From contig NZ_JAKSYD010000114.1 of NCBI RefSeq assembly GCF_022829605.1, positions 310,001 to 374,000 of the forward strand: 64,000 bases of DNA, written 5' to 3'. The notes below the pieces were generated by a model. That model saw only the letters and a list, made by a program, of their open reading frames with translations, was not told where the DNA came from and searched no databases. A program made the position numbers and the translations under genes. Of this stretch, positions 33,258 through 43,352 are shown piece after piece (position 1 is the stretch's first letter; every line of letters starts with the position of its first letter). This DNA is from Methylobacterium sp. E-065. Its GTDB lineage: Bacteria > Pseudomonadota > Alphaproteobacteria > Rhizobiales > Beijerinckiaceae.

Positions 33258-34079
33258 ATGAGCCGGGCGCTCTGCGCCACACTCCTGTGCGGCGGCGCGC
33301 TGCTGGGCCTCTGCGACGGGGCCAGCGCCCAGTTCGCCTTCGAGGAAGAGGTCGTGCCCCCGCGGGTGGTGGCGTGGCGCCTCGCCGACCAGGGTTTCAC
33401 CGGCCTGAGCCGTCCGCGCTTCAATGGGCGCGTCTATGTGGTCGAGGCCGTGAGCCCGGCGGGCATGCCGATACGGCTGTTCGTGGATCCGGGATCGGGC
33501 GGGATCGTCGGGCGCCAGCGCCTCGGTGCACCCGACGCGTATGCGCGGCTGGAGCGGCCCGCCCCCGGTTTCGGCTGGACCGAGGAGGATGCCGGACCCC
33601 GGCGAGCGCTACGTGCCGTGCCGGGAGCGGATGCTCCGGCCCTGCGCCTCGATCGACGCACGACGGCGCGGCCCGAAGGCAACCCCGACGGCCTCAATCC
33701 CGACAGCGCCGGCCAAAGCCCGACGCGGCGCAAGCTTGCGCGCACCGCACCGGCACGGAATCCCGAGCTGCGTGCCACGAATCGGACCTCGCCCGAGGCG
33801 CCGGCCCCCAAGATCGCTCCGGCCGAGGCGTCCAAGGCCGAACCGAAGGTCGAACCGGCACCCGAGACCAAGTCGGCGGCGATCGACCGGGCACCGTCCG
33901 CCACTCCTGCACCGCGGCCGGACGACGCGGCCAAGCCCGCCGCCCCCACCGTGGCGGAGGCGGCCAAGCCGGTCGCCAAGGACTGGAAGGATCCGCCGAC
34001 CGAGAAGAAGCCCGTCCGGGTGATCGGTGGCGCAACCATCGTTCCCGGCCCATCCGAGAAGGAGCCGGCGGCTCAGTAA
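33258..34079 (+). CDS. Secreted hypothetical protein with Pro/Ala/Lys-rich C-terminus
   Basis: This 273-residue frame has a signal peptide (MSRALCATLLCGGALLGLCDGASA), then a ~90-residue folded segment (VAWRLADQGFTGLSRPRFNGRVYVVEAVSPAGMPI in part) resembling PepSY-like or peptidase-propeptide strands, and a long low-complexity tail of Pro, Ala, Lys and Glu. An in-frame GTG at 33216 would add 14 residues. No enzyme motif is seen. It is probably periplasmic and may be cell-envelope associated. It is convergent with fdhD, separated by only 4 nt. Confidence 0.7.
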   Translation: MSRALCATLLCGGALLGLCDGASAQFAFEEEVVPPRVVAWRLADQGFTGLSRPRFNGRVYVVEAVSPAGMPIRLFVDPGSGGIVGRQRLGAPDAYARLERPAPGFGWTEEDAGPRRALRAVPGADAPALRLDRRTTARPEGNPDGLNPDSAGQSPTRRKLARTAPARNPELRATNRTSPEAPAPKIAPAEASKAEPKVEPAPETKSAAIDRAPSATPAPRPDDAAKPAAPTVAEAAKPVAKDWKDPPTEKKPVRVIGGATIVPGPSEKEPAAQ

Positions 34080-34083
34080 CGTC

Positions 34084-34941
34084 CTATGCCGTTACGAGCC
34101 GTTCCGCCCCGGTGAACACCGTCACCGTGTCGGCGCGCGCGATGGCGCAGAGCGTGATCCCGTGTACCCGGGCCCGTTCGAGCGCCAGGGACGTCGGCGC
34201 CGAGATCGCCACGATCACGGCCGCACCGAGACGCGCGGCCTTCTCGACCATCTCGAACGAGCAGCGGCTGGTGATCACCAGAAAACCTTGATCCGCCCGA
34301 GTTCCGGCCCGCATCAGGGCGCCGATCAGTTTGTCCAGCGCGTTGTGGCGCCCGACATCCTCCCGCACGGCCAGCAGCTCACCGTCGAGACCCGCCCAGG
34401 CGGCTGCATGGACCGCCCGGGTCTCCGCCCCGAGACGCTGTGCAGCGTCGAGGCCCGCAAGCGCCCGGGCGATCGCCGGGAGCCGGATCTGCAGAGATGG
34501 AACGGCCCGCATCTCCGCCCGCGGCAACTCCGCCAGATCCTCGATGCCGCAAACGCCGCATCCGGTGCGTCCACTGATCGCGCGCTTGCGGGCGAGATGC
34601 TCGCGCAACCGCCCCGGGGCCAGATCGATGTGGAGCCGCACGCCGTCCGACCCGGCCTCGACCCGCGTTCCGCGGATCTCTTCGGCACTCTCCACGATCC
34701 CTTCGGTGAGACTGAAGCCGTAGGCGAAATCGTCGAGATCGGACGGTGTCGCCATCATGACCGCGTGCGGCACGCTGCCGTACACCAAGTTGACTGGTGT
34801 CTCGACAGCGAGCGCCCGATTGCCGGACAAAGCCCGGTCGCCGGACCGCGTCGCATCGCCTGTGTAAGCAACGACCAGCATCGGGACGTTCACCGAGCAG
34901 GGCGGCAGGCTGGTGAGTTGAGTCCCGGTGTCGGTCGACAT
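34084..34941 (-). CDS. fdhD: Formate dehydrogenase accessory sulfurtransferase FdhD
   Basis: This 285-residue protein has the characteristic pair of reactive cysteines in RTGCGVCGIEDLAEL, YGFSLTEGIV toward the N-terminus and VVREDVGRHNALDKLIG-like ending (AVREDVGRHNALDKLIG). It transfers sulfur from IscS to the molybdenum cofactor for formate dehydrogenase. The ATG at 34941 gives the normal N-terminus. No formate dehydrogenase structural gene is in the window, so the target enzyme lies elsewhere. Divergent from the cox cluster across 279 bp. Confidence 0.93.
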   Translation of the reverse strand: MSTDTGTQLTSLPPCSVNVPMLVVAYTGDATRSGDRALSGNRALAVETPVNLVYGSVPHAVMMATPSDLDDFAYGFSLTEGIVESAEEIRGTRVEAGSDGVRLHIDLAPGRLREHLARKRAISGRTGCGVCGIEDLAELPRAEMRAVPSLQIRLPAIARALAGLDAAQRLGAETRAVHAAAWAGLDGELLAVREDVGRHNALDKLIGALMRAGTRADQGFLVITSRCSFEMVEKAARLGAAVIVAISAPTSLALERARVHGITLCAIARADTVTVFTGAERLVTA

Positions 34942-35220
34942 ACAGCGCTCCAATAGCGAGTCTCCTACGTATCGATCACCGTTCGCGACACAATGGTGCG
35001 GCGGCAAACCTGCGCGCGACCGAGGTGGGACCCTCGCAAACCGCTGGAAAGCGCGCGATGCGACGCTTGTGCGGTTGCGCCATGGCGGCCCTTGTGGTCT
35101 GAAGCCCCGGTCGGATAATGCCGGGTGACACAACCGGCACTCCGTCACGTTGGCACAATCTCACTCTCAGTCGAGTGGGGGCCGGCGGGACCCAGCAGCC
35201 AGGGGAGCCACGAGAGGCAG

Positions 35221-36060
35221 ATGCGGACGGTGCGGACGATCAACCGGTCACTCTGGAGCCTCGCCACGTTCGGCGCCCTGCTCTTCCCGACAGCGCATGC
35301 TCAGGCCGGCGGCTTCGGCCAGCCGATCCCGTGGGAGATGAGCCGGCAGATCCCGGTCACTGAGAACGCCCGGGACATCCTGAACTTCGAGATCGGCCTC
35401 CACTGGTTGTCGATTGCAATCTCGGTCTTCGTCCTGGGCTTGATCCTGTGGTGCGTGTTCCGCTTCGGCGAGAAGCGCAACCCGACACCCTCGCGTACGA
35501 CCCACAACACCGCCATCGAGGTCGCCTGGACGATCGTTCCGGTGCTGATCCTAGTCGCTGTGGCGATCCCGTCCTTCCGCCTGCTGCGCACGCAGCTCTC
35601 CGATCCGAAAGCCGACATGATCGTGAAGGTCATCGGCCACGCATGGTACTGGTCCTACGAGTACCCGCAGACCGAGGCTGGCGGCGGCTTCACCTTCGAT
35701 GCCAACATCGACGAGGACAAGCAGCCACGCCTGCTGCAGACCGACAACGAGATGGTGGTCCCGGTCGGCAAGATCGTGAAGATCCAGGTCACCGCCGCGG
35801 ACGTCCTGCATTCCTGGGCGATGCCGTCCTTCGGCTTCAAGATCGACGCCGTGCCCGGCCGCCTGAACCAGATGTGGTTCAAGGCCGACAAGGAAGGCAC
35901 CTTCCACGGCCAGTGCTCGGAGCTCTGCGGCCAGCGCCACGCCTATATGCCGATCGTCGTCCGCGTGGTCAGCGAGCAGGCCTATGCCGAATGGCTGACG
36001 GAGGCGAAGACCAAATACGCCCGCATCGATAACGGCACGAGCCTCGCCGAGGCGCGCTGA
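35221..36060 (+). CDS. coxB: Cytochrome c oxidase subunit II
   Basis: This 279-residue aa3-oxidase subunit has an N-terminal signal and two transmembrane helices (about residues 60-80 and 105-125). The cupredoxin domain carries CuA: His197 in HSWAMPSF, Cys232 and Cys236 in CSELCGQRH, then His240 and Met243. It receives electrons from cytochrome c and passes them to subunit I. The ATG at 35221 was chosen because the residues before it do not form a signal. coxA follows after 45 nt in the same operon. Confidence 0.96.
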   Translation: MRTVRTINRSLWSLATFGALLFPTAHAQAGGFGQPIPWEMSRQIPVTENARDILNFEIGLHWLSIAISVFVLGLILWCVFRFGEKRNPTPSRTTHNTAIEVAWTIVPVLILVAVAIPSFRLLRTQLSDPKADMIVKVIGHAWYWSYEYPQTEAGGGFTFDANIDEDKQPRLLQTDNEMVVPVGKIVKIQVTAADVLHSWAMPSFGFKIDAVPGRLNQMWFKADKEGTFHGQCSELCGQRHAYMPIVVRVVSEQAYAEWLTEAKTKYARIDNGTSLAEAR

Positions 36061-37734
<1,674 letters not shown>

Positions 37735-37743
37735 TAGAAACAA

Positions 37744-37769
37744 GCGAGGGCCGCGTATGCGGCCCTCGC
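37744..37769 (+). terminator. Strong perfect hairpin after coxA
   Basis: GCGAGGGCCGC and GCGGCCCTCGC form an 11-bp perfect stem with a 4-nt loop (GTAT), starting 9 nt after the coxA stop. The downstream sequence is CCTTCCCC with no T-tract. It could act as an attenuator or 3'-end stabiliser, giving more subunit I/II mRNA than assembly factor mRNA from one operon. Confidence 0.55.
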
Positions 37770-37948
37770 CCTTCCCCGGAGGCCGGTTCACCGACCTCCC
37801 GGCAAGGGTGAGCGTTGAGGGCGATCCGCATGGGCCGTGGGACAAATCCCGGGCCCCGCTCACGTAACCCCTTGGAATACGTCGAATTCGAAACTCGACT
37901 CGGCCGTGACGCGCGTGGCCGGGCGCCGGCACAGCAGCGGCAGACGCG

Positions 37949-38899
37949 ATGACGAGCCTGACGAACACCATTGGACGGGACGGCCCGGCCCCAGCCCTTT
38001 CGACGGCTGGCGGAGATGTCCCGGACTATTTCGCGCTTCTGAAGCCGCGGGTGATGGTCCTCGTGATCTTCACAGCCCTCGTCGGCATGGTCGTGTCGCA
38101 GGGTCACGTGCAACCGGCGATCGGTGCGATCTCGCTGCTCGCCATTGCAGTCGGTGCCGGCGCCTCCGGCTGTCTCAACATGTGGTGGGATGCGGACATC
38201 GACGCCGTGATGAGCCGCACCGCCACGCGGCCGATTCCGGCCGGTCGCATTACGTCCGAGGAGGCCCTCGGCTTCGGGCTGTTTCTGTCGGTCGCCTCGG
38301 TGCTGGTGCTGGGCCTCGCCGCCAACCTTCTGGCTGCGGCCCTGCTCGCCTTCACGATCGTGTTCTACGCGGTGGTCTATTCGATGTGGCTGAAGCGGGC
38401 GACCGCGCAGAACATCGTGATCGGCGGCGCCGCGGGCGCCCTGCCCCCGGTCATCGGCCAAGCCGTGGTGTCCGGTTCGGTCGGGATCGAGTCGCTGGTC
38501 CTGTTCGCCATCATCTTTATCTGGACGCCGCCGCATTTCTGGGCGCTGGCCCTGATCAAGGCGGACGAGTACGCCAAGGCCGGCATTCCGATGATGCCGA
38601 ACGTGGCCGGTCCCGCGTCCACCCGCCGCCAGATCGTCGGGTATTCCTTGTTGCTGGCGCCCCTCAGTCTCGCACCCGTCGCCCTGGGCTTCGGCGGCCT
38701 GCTCTACGCCGTGATCGGTCTCGTGGGCGGTCTCGGCATGGTCGCCTTCAGCGTCCGCGTGCTGCGCAATCGCGAGGGTGAGGCGGAGCGGCGTGCGGCC
38801 CTCGGCATGTTCGGCTTCTCGATCCTCTATCTCTTCGCGTTGTTCTCCGCGTTGCTGGCCGAGCAGAGCTTCGGCCTGTTCCGGCCGGTCCTGGGCTGA
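37949..38899 (+). CDS. ctaB: Protoheme IX farnesyltransferase (heme O synthase)
   Basis: This 316-residue UbiA-superfamily prenyltransferase has about nine membrane helices. The first aspartate-rich site is [19 protein letters not shown], and the second conserved loop is [18 protein letters not shown], typical of heme O synthases. It adds farnesyl to protoheme to make heme O, the precursor of heme A for the aa3 oxidase. It sits inside the oxidase cluster, with the small membrane-protein gene 5 nt downstream. Confidence 0.95.
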   Translation: MTSLTNTIGRDGPAPALSTAGGDVPDYFALLKPRVMVLVIFTALVGMVVSQGHVQPAIGAISLLAIAVGAGASGCLNMWWDADIDAVMSRTATRPIPAGRITSEEALGFGLFLSVASVLVLGLAANLLAAALLAFTIVFYAVVYSMWLKRATAQNIVIGGAAGALPPVIGQAVVSGSVGIESLVLFAIIFIWTPPHFWALALIKADEYAKAGIPMMPNVAGPASTRRQIVGYSLLLAPLSLAPVALGFGGLLYAVIGLVGGLGMVAFSVRVLRNREGEAERRAALGMFGFSILYLFALFSALLAEQSFGLFRPVLG

Positions 38900-38904
38900 G
38901 CGCG

Positions 38905-39069
38905 ATGCTAGAGCCGAAGGGCCAGTACCGTCCGCTCACCCCCGAGGAGGAAGCCCGCCGCCGGAAGCGCTCGGTGGCGATCGCCCTGGCGCTCGGAGCC
39001 TGGGTCCTGCTGTTCTTCGTGCTGACGATCGTCAAGCTCGGGCCGCAGATCCTCAGCCGGCCGCTCTGA
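38905..39069 (+). CDS. Small cytochrome oxidase-associated membrane protein (CoxF-like), 54 residues
   Basis: A short gene of 54 codons (ATG at 38905, TGA ending 39069) sits between ctaB and ctaG: 5 nt after the ctaB stop and 11 nt before the ctaG start. The N-terminal half is charged (LTPEEEARRRKRS), followed by one hydrophobic helix (VAIALALGAWVLLFFVLTIV, about 23-43) and a short tail LGPQILSRPL. Similar single-helix proteins (called CoxF) occupy this position in other Hyphomicrobiales oxidase clusters. I infer the same assembly or stability role. Its position in the operon argues strongly that it is real. Confidence 0.85.
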   Translation: MLEPKGQYRPLTPEEEARRRKRSVAIALALGAWVLLFFVLTIVKLGPQILSRPL

Positions 39070-39080
39070 GAGGACTCGTC

Positions 39081-39692
39081 ATGGCCGCACCGCATCAGAA
39101 CCCGAGCCGCGGCGCCAACCGCACGGCGCTGGCCTGCGCGGGCCTCGCGGTTGGCATGATCGGCCTCGCCTTCGCGTCCGTCCCGCTCTACGACGCCTTC
39201 TGCAAGGCCACCGGCTATGACGGGACGCCCCGTCAGGGTCCGGCGCTCGCGGCATCCGCGGCCCGGGCCGACGACAGCATGGTGGTCCATTTCGACACCA
39301 ACGTCGCGCCGGGTCTGCCCTGGAAGTTTGCTGCCGAGACGAACAGCGTCGAGGCCAAGCTCGGCGAAACCAAAACGGTGTTCTTTCGCGTGCAGAACAC
39401 CGGGACGAAGCCTTCGACCGGGGTCGCGACCTTCAACGTCCAGCCCGGCCTGATGGGCGGCTACTTCGTGAAGATCGCCTGCTTCTGCTTCAACGCCCAG
39501 ACACTGCAGCCGGGCGAGACCCTCGACGTGCCGGTGGTCTTCTACGTCGATCCGGCGGTGCGCGACGACTCGAACACTGCGCATCTCAGCGAGATGACGC
39601 TGTCCTACACCTACTTCGCCAGCAAGAATGGTGAGCCGGTGACCGCCGCGGCGGCCATCGCGGCCCCATCCGGGACGAAGCGGGAATTCTGA
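39081..39692 (+). CDS. ctaG: Cytochrome c oxidase copper-delivery protein CtaG (Cox11)
   Basis: This 203-residue protein has one N-terminal membrane helix (LACAGLAVGMIGLAFASVPLYDAFC) and a periplasmic Cox11-type beta-domain with the copper-binding KIACFCFNAQTLQPGE (CxC pair). It inserts CuB into subunit I. The ATG at 39081 starts MAAPHQNPS, typical of the family. It lies in the oxidase cluster between the CoxF-like gene and coxC. Confidence 0.95.
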   Translation: MAAPHQNPSRGANRTALACAGLAVGMIGLAFASVPLYDAFCKATGYDGTPRQGPALAASAARADDSMVVHFDTNVAPGLPWKFAAETNSVEAKLGETKTVFFRVQNTGTKPSTGVATFNVQPGLMGGYFVKIACFCFNAQTLQPGETLDVPVVFYVDPAVRDDSNTAHLSEMTLSYTYFASKNGEPVTAAAAIAAPSGTKREF

Positions 39693-39845
39693 TCGCGGAC
39701 GCGTGACAACACTGGTCCGCACCGACTAAACGTGCAGACAAGCTTGGGTGTGGTTTGTGCCGCGTCCGGCCAAGAGCAAACAGCAAGCAGCGTCAGGCCG
39801 GATGCCGAAAACGGCGCAGGGCGGCGGGTGAGGAGCGACGGGATA

Positions 39846-40706
39846 ATGGCCGAGGCGCACGCCAAGAATCACGACTTTCACATCCTGAGCCCGAGTCCGT
39901 GGCCGCTGATCGGCGCCTTCTCGGGCTTCCTGATGGCGTTCGGCGCCGTCTTCTGGATGAAGAGCCTGCAGATCGGCACCCTGACGCCGGGCCCCTACAT
40001 CTTCGGTGCCGGCACGATCGGCGTCCTCTACACCATGTACTCGTGGTGGAAGGACGTGGCCCACGAGGCGAATTCCGGCGACCACACCCGGGTCGTCCAG
40101 CTTCACCACCGCTACGGCATGATGATGTTCATCGCCTCCGAGGTGATGTTCTTCGTGGCTTGGTTCTGGGCCTACTTCGAAGCGGCGCTCTACACCGCCG
40201 ACCCGATCCAGGTGTCGCGCGTGGAGTTCACCGGCGGTGTCTGGCCGCCGAAGGGGATCGAGGCGTTCGACCCCTGGCACCTACCGCTGCTCAACACCCT
40301 GATCCTGCTGACTTCGGGCACCACCGTGACCTGGGCCCACCACGCGCTGCTCGAGGGTGATCGCAAGGGCCTGAAGTACGGCCTGTGGTTGACCATCATC
40401 CTGGGCGTGCTGTTCACCGCATGTCAGGCCTACGAGTACAGCCACGCCGAGTTCGCCTTCTCGGGCAGCATCTACTCGTCGACCTTCTTCATGGCGACGG
40501 GTTTCCACGGCGCCCACGTGATCATCGGCACGATCTTCCTCGCCGTCTGCCTGTTCCGTGCCTATGCGGGCCAGTTCACGACGCGCCAGCATCTCGGTTT
40601 CGAGTTCGCCGCCTGGTACTGGCACTTCGTCGACGTGGTGTGGCTGTTCCTCTTCGCCGCGATCTACGTGTGGGGCTCGGGCGTCTTCCACGGCGCCGCT
40701 CACTGA
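39846..40706 (+). CDS. coxC: Cytochrome c oxidase subunit III
   Basis: This 286-residue seven-helix subunit has [14 protein letters not shown] at the start, [31 protein letters not shown] and [17 protein letters not shown], all diagnostic. It stabilises proton uptake at the subunit I site. It is preceded by 153 bp and followed by a Rho-independent terminator, so it is the last gene of the first oxidase unit. Confidence 0.96.
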   Translation: MAEAHAKNHDFHILSPSPWPLIGAFSGFLMAFGAVFWMKSLQIGTLTPGPYIFGAGTIGVLYTMYSWWKDVAHEANSGDHTRVVQLHHRYGMMMFIASEVMFFVAWFWAYFEAALYTADPIQVSRVEFTGGVWPPKGIEAFDPWHLPLLNTLILLTSGTTVTWAHHALLEGDRKGLKYGLWLTIILGVLFTACQAYEYSHAEFAFSGSIYSSTFFMATGFHGAHVIIGTIFLAVCLFRAYAGQFTTRQHLGFEFAAWYWHFVDVVWLFLFAAIYVWGSGVFHGAAH

Positions 40707-40740
40707 GATCCATCCCGCCACCGCATGGCGGACCTGTGAA

Positions 40741-40763
40741 GGGCGGCTTTGGCCGCCCTTTTT
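40741..40763 (+). terminator. Rho-independent terminator after coxC
   Basis: A 7-bp perfect stem GGGCGGC/GCCGCCC with loop TTTG is directly followed by TTTTT, 35 nt after the coxC stop. Confidence 0.9.
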
Positions 40764-40852
40764 CGTGTCCGGACCCCGCGAATCCCCATATCGTTGCGGA
40801 CACCTCGGATGCGGCATGGTCGTCGACATACGGGTGAGTCTGGAGTCTGCCC

Positions 40853-41227
40853 GTGGATCACCGCATTTACGCGCCGTTGCCGCCGGTCCCCACGGGTTTA
40901 CGCGGCCGGTGTCCGCGCTGCGGCGAGGGTCACCTGTTCAAGGGTTACTTGGCCCTGCGGCCCGCCTGCGAGTCTTGCGGGCTCGATTATTCGCATTTCG
41001 ACTCGGCCGACGGCCCAGCCTTCTTCGTCATGTCGATCGTCGGCTTGATCGTGGTCGGTCTCGCCCTGTGGCTTGAGATTACCTACGAGCCGCCGATCTG
41101 GGTCCACGCGCTGGTCGCCGTCACGATGTCGGTCGGCCTCAGCCTGATCCTCGTCCGGCCGCTCAAGGGCATGCTGATCGCCCTCCAGTACAGCAACAAG
41201 GCCGAGCAAGGGCGTTTCGAACCGTGA
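40853..41227 (+). CDS. DUF983 family membrane protein
   Basis: This 124-residue protein starts at a GTG (40853). It has a zinc-ribbon-like N-terminus with Cys pairs in RCPRCGEGHLF and ACESCGLDY, followed by two membrane helices (about 55-75 and 82-102). DUF983 proteins are regularly found next to SURF1 and coxC in alphaproteobacteria, as here, and are suspected oxidase assembly factors; the biochemical role is not established. Its stop overlaps the SURF1 start by 4 nt. Confidence 0.9.
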   Translation: MDHRIYAPLPPVPTGLRGRCPRCGEGHLFKGYLALRPACESCGLDYSHFDSADGPAFFVMSIVGLIVVGLALWLEITYEPPIWVHALVAVTMSVGLSLILVRPLKGMLIALQYSNKAEQGRFEP

Positions 41228-41985
41228 CGGCCGTTGTCGCCAGAGGCGCCTGGCGCGATCTCGTCGCGCCCGGCATCGCCGCCCTGATTGCGCTGGCGAT
41301 CCTCATCGGCCTCGGGACGTGGCAGATCGAACGCAAGTCCTGGAAAGAGGAGCTGATCAACCGCATCGTCCGGCAGACCCAGGCGGCGCCGGTGGCACCA
41401 CCGTTGGCCGCGGATTGGGATCCGGCCCGGGACGAATTCCGCCACGTGCGCGTCAGCGGCCGCTTCCTCAACGACAAGGAGACGCTGGTGCACGGGCTCG
41501 CCGCCGGCGAGACGCCGGGCCGGGCTCTGCAGGGCTATTATGTGCTGACGCCTTTCGTGCGCGACGACGGCGGCATGGTGCTGATCAATCGCGGCTTCGT
41601 CCCGACCGAGCTCAAGGCCCAATCGGATCGGCGGGACGGTCTGATCGACGGGTCCACCACGGTGACCGGCATCCTGCGCGCCAGCGAGCCGCGCGGCCTG
41701 TTCGTGCCGGAGCCGGACCCGGCACGAGGTGAATGGTTCAACCGGGACATCGCTGGTATCGCGTCCGCCCGCGGTCTCTCGGACGTCGCGCCCTATCTGA
41801 TCGAGGCCGATGCGGCCCCCGGCCCGACCACTTGGCCCCGCGGTGGCCAGCTCCGGGTGGATCTGCCCAACAACCACCTGCAATACGCGTTCACGTGGTT
41901 CAGCCTCGCGGCCTGCCTGATTGCGGTCTTTTCCGTGTTCGCTTGGCGCCGCCTTCACGAGCCGGACACGCGGCAAGAGGCCTAG
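41224..41985 (+). CDS. SURF1-family cytochrome oxidase assembly protein
   Basis: This 253-residue protein has an N-terminal helix (ALIALAILIGLGTWQIERK) and a C-terminal helix (YAFTWFSLAACLIAVFSVFAW) bracketing a periplasmic domain, the SURF1 architecture. RHVRVSGRF, GYYVLTPF and LINRGFVP are family motifs, and the ending LPNNHLQYAFTWF is conserved. It helps insert heme A into subunit I. The GTG start at 41224 overlaps the DUF983 stop by 4 nt. Confidence 0.93.
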   Translation: MTAVVARGAWRDLVAPGIAALIALAILIGLGTWQIERKSWKEELINRIVRQTQAAPVAPPLAADWDPARDEFRHVRVSGRFLNDKETLVHGLAAGETPGRALQGYYVLTPFVRDDGGMVLINRGFVPTELKAQSDRRDGLIDGSTTVTGILRASEPRGLFVPEPDPARGEWFNRDIAGIASARGLSDVAPYLIEADAAPGPTTWPRGGQLRVDLPNNHLQYAFTWFSLAACLIAVFSVFAWRRLHEPDTRQEA

Positions 41986-42196
41986 CACAAACCCGCTCCG
42001 CTGAGCCACTTTCGAAGAAGAGCCTCATCTAGGCAGCGTTCAAAAGGGCAACCCGTTCCTTTGACCTGCGGCCGTTCCGCCGGAATACTTCCGCTCGACT
42101 TGATCGATCGGCCGCTCTCTGGATCTTGTATTCAGTTTGCGGCGATCCCTCGAAATGGACACGGCGCAGGGCGCCGCTCGGTCCAGGGAGCGCCGA

Positions 42197-43312
42197 ATGA
42201 CCAGCCTTCACATTGCGGAAGCGGAGCCTGCGCCGATCCGTTTCGCCTACTGGGTGCCCAACGTCTCGGGCGGCCTCGTGATCAGCAAGATCCCGCAACG
42301 AACAAGCTGGGACGCTGACTACAACCGGAAGCTGGCACAGATCGCCGAGGAAGCCGGCTTCGACTATGCGCTGACGCAGATCCGGTTCACCGCCGGCTAT
42401 GGCGCCGAATACCAGCACGAGTCGGTGGCGTTCAGCCATGCGCTGCTGGCAGCCACCACGAAGCTCAAGGTGATCGCCGCGATCCTACCCGGCCCCTGGA
42501 ACCCGACGCTCGCCGCGAAGCAGATCGCCACGATCGCACAGCTCACCGACAATCGCGTTGCGGTGAACATCGTGTCGGGCTGGTTCTCGGGCGAGTTCCG
42601 GGCGATCGGCGAGCCGTGGCTCGACCATGACGAGCGCTACCGCCGCTCGGAGGAATTCATTCGCAGCCTGCGCGGGATCTGGACCCAGGACAACTTCACC
42701 TTCCGCGGGGATTTCTATCGGTACAGCGACTACACGTTGAAGCCGAAGCCGGGTCAGCCGCTGCCGGAGATCTTCCAGGGCGGCTCCTCGCGGGCAGCGC
42801 GCGACATGGCGGCCCGGGTGTCCGATTGGTACTTCACCAACGGCAACACGCCCGACAACATCCGCGCCCAGGTCGACGATATTCGCGCCAAGGCGGCGCA
42901 GAGCGGCAACAACCCGCGGATCGGCGTCAACGCCTTCGTGATCGCCCGCGAGACCGAGAAAGAGGCCCGCGCCGTTCTTCAGGAGATCATCGACCACGCC
43001 GACGCCGATGCCGTAAAGGCCTTCGGCCACGAGGCGAAGAATGCCGGCAAGGCCTCGCCGGAGGGCGAGGGCAACTGGGCAAAATCCAGCTTCGAGGATC
43101 TGGTCCAGTACAACGACGGTTTTCGGACCAACCTGATCGGTACACCCGATCAGATCGCCGAGCGGATCCTCGCTCTCAAGGATGCCGGTGCGGATCTCGC
43201 GCTTCTGGCCTTCCTGCATTTCCAGGAGGAGGTCGCGTATTTCGGTACGCACGTGATCCCGCGGGTGCGCGCCCTGGAGGCCGCCCGCGCCCAGCGCGCC
43301 GAAGCGGCCTGA
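42197..43312 (+). CDS. sfnG: FMNH2-dependent dimethylsulfone monooxygenase SfnG
   Basis: This 371-residue luciferase-like (LLM) flavin monooxygenase has the SfnG N-terminus FAYWVPNVSGGLVIS followed by RTSWDADYN, TRIRFTAGYGAEYQHES-like substrate loop, and VSGWFSGEFRAIGEPWLDHDERYRR. SfnG oxidises dimethylsulfone to methanesulfinate with reduced FMN from a partner reductase, giving sulfur under sulfate limitation. MTSLHIAEAE at 42197 is the best start. sfnB follows after 40 nt. No flavin reductase gene is adjacent. Confidence 0.9.
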   Translation: MTSLHIAEAEPAPIRFAYWVPNVSGGLVISKIPQRTSWDADYNRKLAQIAEEAGFDYALTQIRFTAGYGAEYQHESVAFSHALLAATTKLKVIAAILPGPWNPTLAAKQIATIAQLTDNRVAVNIVSGWFSGEFRAIGEPWLDHDERYRRSEEFIRSLRGIWTQDNFTFRGDFYRYSDYTLKPKPGQPLPEIFQGGSSRAARDMAARVSDWYFTNGNTPDNIRAQVDDIRAKAAQSGNNPRIGVNAFVIARETEKEARAVLQEIIDHADADAVKAFGHEAKNAGKASPEGEGNWAKSSFEDLVQYNDGFRTNLIGTPDQIAERILALKDAGADLALLAFLHFQEEVAYFGTHVIPRVRALEAARAQRAEAA

Positions 43313-43352
43313 CCGTCCAGCGTTTCCCTTCGCCATCCATCAGGAGCGTGCC

